64,000 bases of DNA, taken from assembly GCA_002349525.1 (NCBI GenBank), contig DEDL01000025.1:6369-70368 (forward strand), written 5' to 3'. Both the position numbers and the translations under genes were made by a program. A model generated the notes under the pieces. It was given only the letters and a program-made list of their open reading frames with translations, made no database searches and was not told the origin of the DNA. Positions 26,306 to 34,598 of this stretch are shown piece by piece; position 1 is the first letter of the stretch, and each line of letters begins with the position of its first letter. Origin of the DNA: Lachnoclostridium sp. UBA2905 (GTDB taxonomy: Bacteria; Bacillota; Clostridia; Lachnospirales; Lachnospiraceae).

Positions 26306-26566
26306 CTACATAAGATTATTCTTAATATAATCCTCAAGAAGAACCTCAATTATCTCGTCACGTTCAACACGCATAATAAGACTTCTTGCTCCCTTGTGAC
26401 TTGTAATGTATGTTGGATCTCCTGACATAATATATCCAACAATCTGATTAACCGGATTATACCCCTTCTCCTTAAGAGATGAATATACCCTTGCAATAAC
26501 ATCTGACACCTGATATTCAGGCTCTTTCTGAACTTTAAAAAACTGTGTATTATGAATTTCCTGCAT
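26306..26566 (-). CDS. ireB: IreB family regulatory phosphoprotein (YrzL)
   Basis: An 86-residue protein of the former DUF965 family: FFKVQKEPEYQVSDVIARVYSSLKEKGYNPVNQIVGYI, then GDPTYITSHKGARSLI. In Enterococcus faecalis IreB is phosphorylated by the Ser/Thr kinase IreK on an N-terminal threonine and controls cephalosporin resistance. The usual N-terminal Thr pair is replaced by a shorter MQEIHNTQFFKV start with one Thr7. A Ser/Thr kinase is encoded at 14427, but a link is only conjecture. First gene of the conserved block. Confidence 0.9.
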   Translation of the reverse strand: MQEIHNTQFFKVQKEPEYQVSDVIARVYSSLKEKGYNPVNQIVGYIMSGDPTYITSHKGARSLIMRVERDEIIEVLLEDYIKNNLM

Positions 26567-26640
26567 GTCCCATCATCCTTTTCCAAACTAATATCCTAAC
26601 GTACATTTTAATATATTACGTCTTTTTTATCAAGTACAAG

Positions 26641-26656
26641 TTACTGTGAACAGTAA
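26641..26656. repeat. Palindrome TTACTG-N4-CAGTAA upstream of ireB
   Basis: TTACTGTGAACAGTAA lies 75 bases upstream of ireB and 59 bases after the mtaB stop. Shares its arms with the hairpin in the carbamate kinase leader (20171-20186). Could be an operator or a small dispersed palindrome. Confidence 0.55.
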
Positions 26657-26714
26657 GGTGGATTGTATGCTGCCTATGTGTTGTGTTTACACTCAAGCAT
26701 CTGCAGCATTATTT

Positions 26715-28109
26715 TTAGTCTAGTTTATTGGCAGTAATTCTGCCCTCCAAGGTTCCTGCTGCTATTATTCTTTCCGGAACAATCCATACAAGACAATTTT
26801 CATAATCACCTTCGTCATCGGCAGCAAATGTTAACTTCACATACCTTTCATTATGACCAATCCAGTAATACTTACCTGATATAAGCACCTTTTCCTCAAT
26901 AAGCGCCAGCTGTTTTGTTCCAATCATGGAATCAATATACATTTCCGTAAGCTTATTGCCGGTTTCAATCATTTTGTGACTACGGGCATCCTTAACATTA
27001 CCATTAATCTGATCCGGATAATCCGCTGCCTTTGTTCCACTTCTTGGGGAATACTTAAAGACATGAATATCAGCAAAGCCTATATCCTCTACGAATTGTC
27101 TGCTTATCTCATAATCTTTGTCACTTTCTCCCGGGAAGCCAACTATAACATCTGTTGTAATTGCCGGTTTATCATAATATTTTCTAAGGGTTTCACATGC
27201 CTGCATATATTCAGCGGATGTATATTTTCTGTTCATATTTGCAAGTGTTTTATCACATCCACTCTGCAGTGAAAGGTGAAAATGAGGACACAGCTTTTTA
27301 TTAGCTGCTATTTTCTTTACAAAACTGTCTGTAATAATTCTTGGTTCAAGGGAACTAAGCCTTATTCTTACAATATCAGTTTCCTTCTCTATGCGCTCTA
27401 AAAGTCCTGCAAGGGGCTTTCCTTCAAGCTCTATAAAGCTCTTTGCACTACACTTGTCGACTCCATAGGATGACACATGAATTCCTGTAAGAACAACCTC
27501 TTTATAGCCCTCTGCCACAAGCTCTTTTATCTCATTTACAACACTATCCTCATCCCTGCTTTTTAACTTGCCGCGAACATAAGGAATTTTACAATAGGTA
27601 CAAAACTGGTTACACCCGTCCTGAATTTTAATATATGCCCTTGTTCTTTCCTTAACACCATTTTCGCCCTTATCTTCTTCATTTTCATGTTTACGATCAG
27701 ACAAATCTATTATCTGGTCTGATACCCTTAAAAAGGAACGGTTAAGCTTTTCGGCATTCATTTTCACATTTTCCATGATAATGTCATATGCATCACTTTT
27801 TTCCTGGTTTGAAATAACAATATCTATATTTTCTTCCTGGCACAGAGTATCCTTCTTTGTCTGGGCAAAACAGCCCATTGCAGCAATAACTGCATTTTCA
27901 TTGAGTTTTCTCGCCCTGTGTAGCATTTTTCGGGATTTTCTGTCTGCAATGGCAGTTACCGTACATGTATTAACTACATAAACATCTGCATACTCACTAA
28001 ATGGAACAATTATGTTTCCTTTTGATGCAAATTGTTCTGTCAGTTTTTCGGTTTCATAGTAATTTACTTTGCAGCCCAGAGTCATAAATGCAATTCGTAA
28101 TTTCCGCAC
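26715..28109 (-). CDS. mtaB: tRNA ms2t6A methylthiotransferase
   Basis: A 464-residue radical-SAM methylthiotransferase that adds a methylthio group to t6A at tRNA position 37. The N-terminal UPF0004 domain has Cys13 (TLGCKVNYYET), Cys49 (NTCTVT) and Cys80 (GCFAQ); the radical SAM domain has Cys166, Cys170 and Cys173 (CNQFCTYCK). A C-terminal TRAM domain follows. LGCKVN identifies the MtaB (YqeV) branch rather than MiaB. Divergent from the HPr-like gene at 28264. Confidence 0.95.
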   Translation of the reverse strand: MRKLRIAFMTLGCKVNYYETEKLTEQFASKGNIIVPFSEYADVYVVNTCTVTAIADRKSRKMLHRARKLNENAVIAAMGCFAQTKKDTLCQEENIDIVISNQEKSDAYDIIMENVKMNAEKLNRSFLRVSDQIIDLSDRKHENEEDKGENGVKERTRAYIKIQDGCNQFCTYCKIPYVRGKLKSRDEDSVVNEIKELVAEGYKEVVLTGIHVSSYGVDKCSAKSFIELEGKPLAGLLERIEKETDIVRIRLSSLEPRIITDSFVKKIAANKKLCPHFHLSLQSGCDKTLANMNRKYTSAEYMQACETLRKYYDKPAITTDVIVGFPGESDKDYEISRQFVEDIGFADIHVFKYSPRSGTKAADYPDQINGNVKDARSHKMIETGNKLTEMYIDSMIGTKQLALIEEKVLISGKYYWIGHNERYVKLTFAADDEGDYENCLVWIVPERIIAAGTLEGRITANKLD

Positions 28110-28184
28110 TATTTTCTTCCTTCCATAATTTTATTCCATTATTTTATTTTTTACATTTATCTTTTTATATTTACGTAAAAATAG

Positions 28185-28212
28185 TTGACTTTTATACTTT
28201 ATGTGTTACTAT
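28185..28212 (+). promoter_or_regulatory. Sigma-A promoter of the HPr-like gene
   Basis: TTGACT (28185-28190), 16-base spacer, TACTAT (28207-28212). It is followed by a leader with GGGGAGG before the ATG at 28264. Confidence 0.65.
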
Positions 28213-28263
28213 ATACTTGAAAAAAAAAGAAATATTTATAAACTAGCCGGGGAGGTAACTATT

Positions 28264-28497
28264 ATGACAACAGTAAAAATTTCTCTTAATTCAATCGACA
28301 AAGTTAAGTCATTTGTTAATGAAGTTACACGTTTTGACTGTGATCTTGATTTAGTATCAGGTCGTTATGTAATTGACGCAAAGTCAATCATGGGTATTTT
28401 CAGTCTTGATCTTTCAAAAGATATTGATCTCAACATTCATGACGATGATAATATTGATTATATTCTTAAGAAACTTGAGCCATACATTGTTAAGTAA
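28264..28497 (+). CDS. HPr-like protein without the phospho-histidine
   Basis: A 77-residue HPr-fold protein. The second half matches HPr well (VSGRYVIDAKSIMGIFSLDLSKDIDLNI), including the serine of the KSIMG site that HPr kinase phosphorylates. The first half lacks the GLHARPA active site: the region reads ISLNSIDKVKSFVNEV and the protein has no His in that place. It therefore cannot carry phosphate for the PTS in the usual way and may be a regulatory (Crh-like) protein. Start follows GGGGAGG. The gene stands alone with its own promoter and terminator. Confidence 0.85.
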   Translation: MTTVKISLNSIDKVKSFVNEVTRFDCDLDLVSGRYVIDAKSIMGIFSLDLSKDIDLNIHDDDNIDYILKKLEPYIVK

Positions 28498-28566
28498 TTT
28501 ATCATCTGATTATTTACTTAAGGAATAAGATTGATTGATTAATATTAATCATACGAATAATTCAGA

Positions 28567-28597
28567 CTGCACATGATTTTGATGTGCAGCCTTTTTT
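28567..28597 (+). terminator. Intrinsic terminator of the HPr-like gene
   Basis: CTGCACAT (28567-28574), 7-base loop, ATGTGCAG (28582-28589), then CC and six T. The T-run merges with the end of repeat copy E2. Confidence 0.85.
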
Positions 28598-28695
28598 ATC
28601 TCAGTCAGGCAGTCAAGAAAACTCCCACTTCTGCAGATGGTGAGTAATAACAAATCTTTCCCGTTGGGAGTACAATCTACAACTAAGATAAACAC
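28596..28695 (-). repeat. Dispersed repeat copy E2 (module B)
   Basis: Read on the minus strand: GTGTTTATCTTAGTT at the start, a central GATTTGTTATTACTCACC identical to copies E1 and E4 for most of its length, CTGCAGAAGTGGGAG, and GACTGAGATAAAA at the end. It lies between the convergent HPr-like gene and thiI. The rest of the 341-base gap (28696-28838) has no gene, only the hairpins listed next. Confidence 0.78.
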
Positions 28696-28740
28696 TCCGC
28701 GAGACTTGTCCGCAAGACTTGAATTTATCTGTTATCACAG

Positions 28741-28808
28741 GCAGGCACCGGATTACCTGCACTCTTACATAAAGAATACCGGGGCTGCATGCCCTCTTTC
28801 TTCCGGTA
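28741..28808 (-). terminator. Hairpins after thiI
   Basis: TACCGG (28777-28782)/CCGGTA (28803-28808) with inner GGGC/GCCC makes a strong stem, followed on the minus strand by TTCTTTATG. A second stem GCAGG/CCTGC lies at 28741-28760. The first is a probable terminator for the thiI operon, though its T-run is weak. Confidence 0.5.
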
Positions 28809-28838
28809 CGCCTAAGCCACCTACAATCCCACATAAAT

Positions 28839-30026
28839 TTATTCAGGTTCAATTTCAATTATTTCTTCTGTTTCGTATGCTCTCTCAAGCATCTCGTCAA
28901 TTACATCCTCAAGCTTTGTCTCTGATTTACGGATTACACTTACATTTGGCTTTGTAACAGGATGCTTTGCAACAAATATTGTACAGCAGTCTTCGTAAGG
29001 AAGAATTGATGTTTCAAATGTATCTATCTTTTCTGAAATCTCAATAATGTCCTGTTTGTCAAATGCAACTAAAGGTCTGTAAACAGGAAGCTCACACACT
29101 TCATTTGTTGAACGAAGACTCTGCATAGTCTGGCTTGCAACCTGTCCAATGCTTTCACCTGTTATAAGTCCAAGACAGTCTGATTCAAGAGCAAGCTTTT
29201 CAGCTATTCTCATCATATATCTTCTCATAATGATTGTTAACTCATCATGAGGACACTTTTCATATATTGCCATCTGAATTTCAGTAAAGTTTATAACGTG
29301 AAGTTTTATGCTTCCTGTATACACTGAGATTTTCCTGGCAAGATCTACTACCTTTTTCTTGGCTCTGTCGCTTGTATAAGGTGGTGCATGAAAATAAACT
29401 GCATCTATTTTAACACCTCTCCTTGATATCATATATCCGGCTACAGGACTGTCAATTCCTCCTGATAAAAGAAGCATTGCCTTTCCACTGCTTCCTACAG
29501 GCATTCCTCCTGGTCCGGGTATTGTCTTTGAATATATATATGCATGTGCTCTTATCTCAACTGTTATATATACCTCAGGCTTATGAACATCAACCTTCAT
29601 CTCCGGATATGCCTTAAGGAGTACTGCTCCCATTTCCCTGCCGATTTCAGGGGACTTAAGCGGATAAGACTTATCGCTTCGCTTAGCCATAACCTTAAAT
29701 GTAAAGTTTTTGTCATCATACTGTCTGTCAACAAACTCACATACTTTTTTACATACATTGTCCCAGCTTTTATCTTCCACAAGCTCTGTTGGACATATTG
29801 CAGCAATTCCAAATACCTTTGTAAGTGCATCACAGGTTTCGTCATAATCATAGTCATCTGAAAGAGCTTCAACGAATATTCTTCCCTGCTCCTTAGTCAC
29901 CTGGAATTCTCCATCTACTCTTGTAAGGGCTTTTTCAATATTTCTTACAAGTGCATCTTCAAATATATATCTGTTTTTTCCTTTAATTCCTATTTCTGAG
30001 TATTTTATCAAAAATGCTTTGTACAT
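28839..30026 (-). CDS. thiI: tRNA 4-thiouridine synthetase ThiI
   Basis: A 395-residue protein: an N-terminal ferredoxin-like/THUMP region (about 1-165) for tRNA binding and a PP-loop ATPase with SGGIDS at 188-193, then YEDCCTIFV near 345 which carries the active Cys. It adenylates U8 of tRNA and accepts sulfur to make 4-thiouridine. No C-terminal rhodanese domain, as is usual in Firmicutes, where a dedicated cysteine desulfurase gives sulfur directly; that gene is immediately upstream. Confidence 0.96.
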   Translation of the reverse strand: MYKAFLIKYSEIGIKGKNRYIFEDALVRNIEKALTRVDGEFQVTKEQGRIFVEALSDDYDYDETCDALTKVFGIAAICPTELVEDKSWDNVCKKVCEFVDRQYDDKNFTFKVMAKRSDKSYPLKSPEIGREMGAVLLKAYPEMKVDVHKPEVYITVEIRAHAYIYSKTIPGPGGMPVGSSGKAMLLLSGGIDSPVAGYMISRRGVKIDAVYFHAPPYTSDRAKKKVVDLARKISVYTGSIKLHVINFTEIQMAIYEKCPHDELTIIMRRYMMRIAEKLALESDCLGLITGESIGQVASQTMQSLRSTNEVCELPVYRPLVAFDKQDIIEISEKIDTFETSILPYEDCCTIFVAKHPVTKPNVSVIRKSETKLEDVIDEMLERAYETEEIIEIEPE

Positions 30027-30053
30027 ACTTTTAAACCTTTCTTTTAACTTCTA

Positions 30054-31217
30054 TTAGTAGCTTTTAAAGTTTCTTAATACCGGCACATGCTTTGCAATTA
30101 CAGACACCGCATATTCTGCCTCTTCCACAGTATTCTTATATGAAAGTGACATTCTTATAGTTGAATCCAGCAGTTTGTCAGGAAGTCCTATTGCCTTTAA
30201 TGTTCCGCTTAAGCCTGGATGGTTTGATGAGCAGGCAGAGCCTGATGAAACATACACCCCATCAGCGGCAATAGCATGAAGAAGCACCTCGCTTTTTATG
30301 CCTTCAAATGAAACGCTTAATATATGTGGTGCTCCCACAGTGGCATCAAGACCCCTGTTAATATTGAATACTGCTCCGTCAATATTCTTAAGTCCGTCAA
30401 TAAGTGTCTGTTTAACTAACAGCATCTGTTTATGCTTATTGCTAAAGTCATCATATATCAGTTCTGCTGCTCTTGCAAGACCTGCAATTGCAGGAACATT
30501 TTCCGTACCGGAACGAAATCCTCTTTCCTGACCACCGCCGTATATATATGCACCGGTTTTTATCTTATCATTTCTATAAAGAAAACCGCTTCCTTTGGGA
30601 CCATGTATCTTGTGTCCGCTTACACTTAACATATCTATTCCAAGCTTTTTAGGATATATCTTATACTTGCCGTAAGCCTGAATTGCATCCACATGAATAA
30701 GTGTCCTGTCATTGGCAGCTTTAATTATCTTTATAAGCTTTTCTATGTCCTGAATGGCTCCGACTTCATTATTGGTATACATAACAGATACAAGAATCGT
30801 ATCATCCCTTATACTGTTTTTAAGTTCCTCCTCATCTACATGTCCATCATTATCCACCGAAAGATAAGTAACTTCAAAGCCCCTGCTTTCAAGATAAATC
30901 ATAGGTTCTAAAACGGATGCATGTTCAAATGAAGTAGTGATTATGTGTTTTCCCTGTTTTTCATAGGCAAGAGCTGTTCCAATAATTGCCTGATTATTGG
31001 CTTCTGTTCCCCCAGAAGTAAATACTATATTTTTTTCATCACACTTTAAGGATTTAGCGATTATTTTCCTTGCATTGTCAAGGTATTCTTCTGCTTCCAT
31101 TCCCTTTGTGTGTTTAGACGAAGGATTGCCATAATCCTCATCCATAACCTTCACCATAAGATCTATTACTTCTTTATCTGCCCTGGTTGTAGCAGCATTG
31201 TCAAAATAACTTTCCAT
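30054..31217 (-). CDS. Cysteine desulfurase (NifS/IscS-like), sulfur donor for ThiI
   Basis: A 387-residue PLP enzyme that takes sulfur from cysteine. Visible: SYFDNAATTRAD start, HASVLEPM-type cofactor region, PLP-binding Lys203 in SVSGHKIHGPKG, RSGTENVPAIAG, and catalytic Cys329 in SSGSACSSNHPG. It lies 27 bases upstream of thiI, the same pairing as nifZ-thiI in Bacillus subtilis, so its main job is probably tRNA thiolation. Confidence 0.95.
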   Translation of the reverse strand: MESYFDNAATTRADKEVIDLMVKVMDEDYGNPSSKHTKGMEAEEYLDNARKIIAKSLKCDEKNIVFTSGGTEANNQAIIGTALAYEKQGKHIITTSFEHASVLEPMIYLESRGFEVTYLSVDNDGHVDEEELKNSIRDDTILVSVMYTNNEVGAIQDIEKLIKIIKAANDRTLIHVDAIQAYGKYKIYPKKLGIDMLSVSGHKIHGPKGSGFLYRNDKIKTGAYIYGGGQERGFRSGTENVPAIAGLARAAELIYDDFSNKHKQMLLVKQTLIDGLKNIDGAVFNINRGLDATVGAPHILSVSFEGIKSEVLLHAIAADGVYVSSGSACSSNHPGLSGTLKAIGLPDKLLDSTIRMSLSYKNTVEEAEYAVSVIAKHVPVLRNFKSY

Positions 31218-31229
31218 AAAATGATACTC

Positions 31230-31970
31230 CTATTTCGATATTTGGAACATTAAAATAGATAAAACGCACATACCTGCTGTTTCTGTTCGGAGAATTCTGT
31301 TACCTAAGGATATTACATTTATACCCGCATTCTTTGCAGCTTCAATTTCTTCGTCCTCAAATCCACCTTCAGGTCCTATAAATATTCCCACAGAATCAGA
31401 TTCTACCGCCTGATTCATAATCTGTCTTGAATATTCCATTCCATTAGCATGCTCAAAGGGAATCATGTTATACGAAAGATTTCCGGCATATTTTATGGCA
31501 TCAGCAAATCTCATTGGTTGTTTAACTTCCGGAATAATGCCTCTTGCAGACTGCTTTGCAGCCGCTTCAGCAATAGACTGCCACCTGCCTATCTTCTTTT
31601 CCTGACGCTTCTTATCATCTAACTTGACAACACATCTTTTTGTTATGACAGGTATTACTTCAAACACTCCAAGTTCTACTGCCTTCTGAATTATGAATTC
31701 CATCTTGTCCTGCTTTGGCAGGGCCTGAAAAAGATAAAGCTTTACCGGCAGTTCTGCCATACATGGTCTTGATGACTCCACCTCAAGGAGAATCTCATCA
31801 TTGTTCACCTGGTCAATACGACAGTAGTAGTCTGTCCCTGCACCGGTATTAACTATTATCCTGTCACCGCTTTTCATTCTCAGGACATTACGTATGTGAT
31901 TAACATCAGAACCTGTAATAGTTGCTCTGTTATCATAAACAGCATCCTCATTTACATAAAATCTAAACAT
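31230..31970 (-). CDS. rsmE: 16S rRNA m3U1498 methyltransferase
   Basis: A 246-residue SPOUT-class methyltransferase: N-terminal PUA-like part (DVNHIRNVLRMKSGD), then ALPKQDKMEFIIQKAVELGV, CVVKL, SARGIIPEV, and the knot IGPEGGFEDEEIEAA...LGNRILRTETA. It methylates U1498 of 16S rRNA. It lies between murE and the desulfurase. Confidence 0.95.
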   Translation of the reverse strand: MFRFYVNEDAVYDNRATITGSDVNHIRNVLRMKSGDRIIVNTGAGTDYYCRIDQVNNDEILLEVESSRPCMAELPVKLYLFQALPKQDKMEFIIQKAVELGVFEVIPVITKRCVVKLDDKKRQEKKIGRWQSIAEAAAKQSARGIIPEVKQPMRFADAIKYAGNLSYNMIPFEHANGMEYSRQIMNQAVESDSVGIFIGPEGGFEDEEIEAAKNAGINVISLGNRILRTETAGMCVLSILMFQISK

Positions 31971-31986
31971 CTTCTACCTCGTAAAT

Positions 31987-33456
31987 TCAGTTACCAAATA
32001 CTCTTTTTGCAGCTTCTCTTATGGCTTCTCTTTCATCATAATGATACTTAACGCCCTTAATCTCCTGATAGTCTTCGTGACCCTTACCAAGAAGAAGAAT
32101 TATATCTCCTTTTACTGCATTCCTTATGGCATACTCAATTGCATCCGTCCTGTCTTCTATCTCAACATACTGACCATTATGTTTTGCAAGGCCTACCTTA
32201 ATATCATTATTAATATCTGATATTTCTTCATCTCTTGGATTATCACATGTAAGAATTGACAAATCAGCCATTTCACCTGTAACCTCACCCATATCATATC
32301 GTCTTATCCTGGCACGATTTCCACCACCGCCATATATACAGATTATACGGTTAGGCTTGTACTCTCTCAATGTCTCCATTACACTTCTGGTGCTTACCTC
32401 ATTGTGGGCGTAATCAACAATCACTGAAAATTCATCTGACACATGTACAAGTTCAACTCTTCCAAGTACCCTTACATTAGAAAGCTCCTTAGAAACAATC
32501 TTCATATCCACACCTGCAAGATAAGCAACTGCAAGTGCAGCTATTGAGTTATACACGTTAAATTTTCCAGGAATACAAAGCTTAATGCTTCCATCAAATA
32601 ATCCCTTAACATCGTACTCTATTCCAAGCTTTCCACCATCACTCCACTGTTTAACATTAACAGCCTGAAAATCTGCTTCTTCCTTCATGCTGTATGTATA
32701 TATTTTTTCGCAGGTGGCATGTCTTATAAATTTGTCAGACACTTCATCATCTATATTAAATATTCCAACCTTACTCTGTTTGAATAAAAGCTCCTTACAT
32801 TCTCTGTATTCTTCAAGACTTGCATGCTCGCCATCACTAATGTGGTCAGGTGAGAAATTAGTAAATATTCCATAATCAAATTCGATTCCGGCAGTCCTGT
32901 CAAGCTTAAGAGCCTGTGAAGAAACCTCCATAACAATGTACTTGCAGCCATCATCCACCATTTTACGGAACAGTGAATGAATAACATATGATTCAGGTGT
33001 TGTAAGGCCTGTTTTAATCTTTGTATTATCCCAGAATGCCCCAATGGTACCAATTATTCCACACTTGTTACCAGACTTGTCTAACATATCCTTAATCATA
33101 AATGCAGTTGATGTCTTGCCCTTGGTTCCTGTGATACCAATAATCACTGCTTCTTTTCCAGGATTGCCAAAAAATACAGCTGACATGATAGCCAGTGCAT
33201 ATCTTGTATTGTCTACCCTGATAACTGTTATATCTCCATCTACATTAATATCCCTTGACGCAATAATAGCAGCCGCCCCTTTGGCCGCTGCATCATTTGC
33301 ATAAGCATGTCCGTCTGTTTTAAATCCATCTATACAGAAAAACACCGTATTATCAGTAACTTTTCTTGAGTCGTATATAAGGTCTGTAACTTCACAGTCA
33401 ATATTACCCTGTACACATTTGTAATCTATATTCTTTAATAATTCCCTTAAAGTCAT
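31987..33456 (-). CDS. murE: UDP-MurNAc-tripeptide synthetase (meso-diaminopimelate adding)
   Basis: A 489-residue Mur ligase: ATP site GITGTKGKTSTAF, the EVSSQAL segment with carbamylated-lysine region, FSPDHISDGEHASL, and in the C-terminal domain CDNPRDEE. The DNPR motif marks enzymes that add meso-diaminopimelate, which fits dapF just upstream. The start at 33456 follows AGGAG by 7 bases; longer in-frame readings overlap dapF. Cytoplasmic step of peptidoglycan synthesis. Confidence 0.95.
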   Translation of the reverse strand: MTLRELLKNIDYKCVQGNIDCEVTDLIYDSRKVTDNTVFFCIDGFKTDGHAYANDAAAKGAAAIIASRDINVDGDITVIRVDNTRYALAIMSAVFFGNPGKEAVIIGITGTKGKTSTAFMIKDMLDKSGNKCGIIGTIGAFWDNTKIKTGLTTPESYVIHSLFRKMVDDGCKYIVMEVSSQALKLDRTAGIEFDYGIFTNFSPDHISDGEHASLEEYRECKELLFKQSKVGIFNIDDEVSDKFIRHATCEKIYTYSMKEEADFQAVNVKQWSDGGKLGIEYDVKGLFDGSIKLCIPGKFNVYNSIAALAVAYLAGVDMKIVSKELSNVRVLGRVELVHVSDEFSVIVDYAHNEVSTRSVMETLREYKPNRIICIYGGGGNRARIRRYDMGEVTGEMADLSILTCDNPRDEEISDINNDIKVGLAKHNGQYVEIEDRTDAIEYAIRNAVKGDIILLLGKGHEDYQEIKGVKYHYDEREAIREAAKRVFGN

Positions 33457-33484
33457 AATATAACTCCTGCTATAATGATATTTA

Positions 33485-34342
33485 TCACTTCTGTGGTGGT
33501 ATATGGGACACATCAATCTCTGCTTCAAATACTGTATTGGAAACTCCGGTCATATACATGCAACCGTCTTCTTCCTTCCAGTTTATATCAAGTATTCCAC
33601 CAATCTGTTCTACCTTAACATGTCTATTACATCTTCCTGTAAGAACTCCTGCAACCACTGCAGTACAGCAGCCTGTTCCACAGCCAATTGTCTCTCCTGT
33701 TCCGCGCTCCCATTCACGCATCTTAATATATTCCGGATTAACAAGTTCAGCAAAGGTAACGTTAGTCTTGTTAGGGAAAAGACTTGTCATATATTCTAAT
33801 TCCCTGCCATAGCCATGCACGTCAAGATTATCCACATCATCAACAAACATTACAATATGAGGATTCCCCCATGAAACTGCTGTTATATTAAATGTTCTGT
33901 CAAGCACCCTGACTGGCTGTTCAACAAACTCAGGCAGGTCAGTATTCACAGGAATAACCTTAGTATCAAGACGTGGCTTTCCAATATTAGCCTGTATGTT
34001 AACTGCTTTTCCATCCTCAACAGTAAGTACAAGATGCTGCATACCACCTAGTGTCTCTATGAAAAATTCAGTCTTATCTGTAAGCTTGTGGTCATACACA
34101 TACTTACCTACACTTCTAAGGGCGTTACCACACATCTCACCTTCAGTTCCATCCGGATTAAACATTCTCATTCTGAAATCTCCCTTATCAGAAGGACATA
34201 TAAGAACCATTCCGTCTGAACCTATGGCAAAATGCCTGTCTGAAACAAATCTTGCCAGTTCTGGTAGTGAAGGAAGCTCCTGATTGATGGCATCTATATA
34301 TACATAATCATTACCATATGCCTGCATCTTTGTAAATCGCAT
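33485..34342 (-). CDS. dapF: Diaminopimelate epimerase
   Basis: A 285-residue two-lobed epimerase converting LL- to meso-diaminopimelate. The paired catalytic cysteines are in GEMCGNALRSVGKY and IGCGTGCCTAVVAG; MQAYGNDYVYID is the family start. Ends 28 bases before murE, whose product uses the diaminopimelate made here. A dispersed repeat (E3) lies upstream of its start. Confidence 0.96.
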   Translation of the reverse strand: MRFTKMQAYGNDYVYIDAINQELPSLPELARFVSDRHFAIGSDGMVLICPSDKGDFRMRMFNPDGTEGEMCGNALRSVGKYVYDHKLTDKTEFFIETLGGMQHLVLTVEDGKAVNIQANIGKPRLDTKVIPVNTDLPEFVEQPVRVLDRTFNITAVSWGNPHIVMFVDDVDNLDVHGYGRELEYMTSLFPNKTNVTFAELVNPEYIKMREWERGTGETIGCGTGCCTAVVAGVLTGRCNRHVKVEQIGGILDINWKEEDGCMYMTGVSNTVFEAEIDVSHIPPQK

Positions 34343-34372
34343 AATTAATCATAATCTCCTTAAATTCATGTC

Positions 34373-34597
34373 GAAGGCACGTGAAATCCGGTGTGTGATT
34401 CTGGTCAGCGTAAGCTGACATATTCTTCTCATGATCACTGCACTCTACACCTCATTTGGGTCGGTGCAAAACCATTGTCTGCCAGACAATATGCGCCCTC
34501 GTATAGCGTTTATCTCAGTCAGAGATGTACTCCCACTGAGAAAAATTTGTCATCACTCACCACTTACCAAAGTGTGAGTCTTCTCCAATGAGATAAC
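34373..34597 (+). repeat. Dispersed repeat copy E3 (modules A and B joined)
   Basis: The most complete copy. Module A (34373-34500): GAAGGCACGTGA, then GTGATTCTGGTCAGCGTAAG with stem GTCAGC-GTAA-GCTGAC, ATCACTGCACTC closing the outer stem, and GGTGCAAAACCATTG. Module B (34503-34597): GCGTTTATCTCAGTC, TACTCCCACTGAG, TCACTCACCACTT, and ATGAGATAAC. It lies antisense to dapF's leader and ends at the stop codon of the downstream PLP enzyme gene. Confidence 0.82.
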
Positions 34598-34598
34598 A

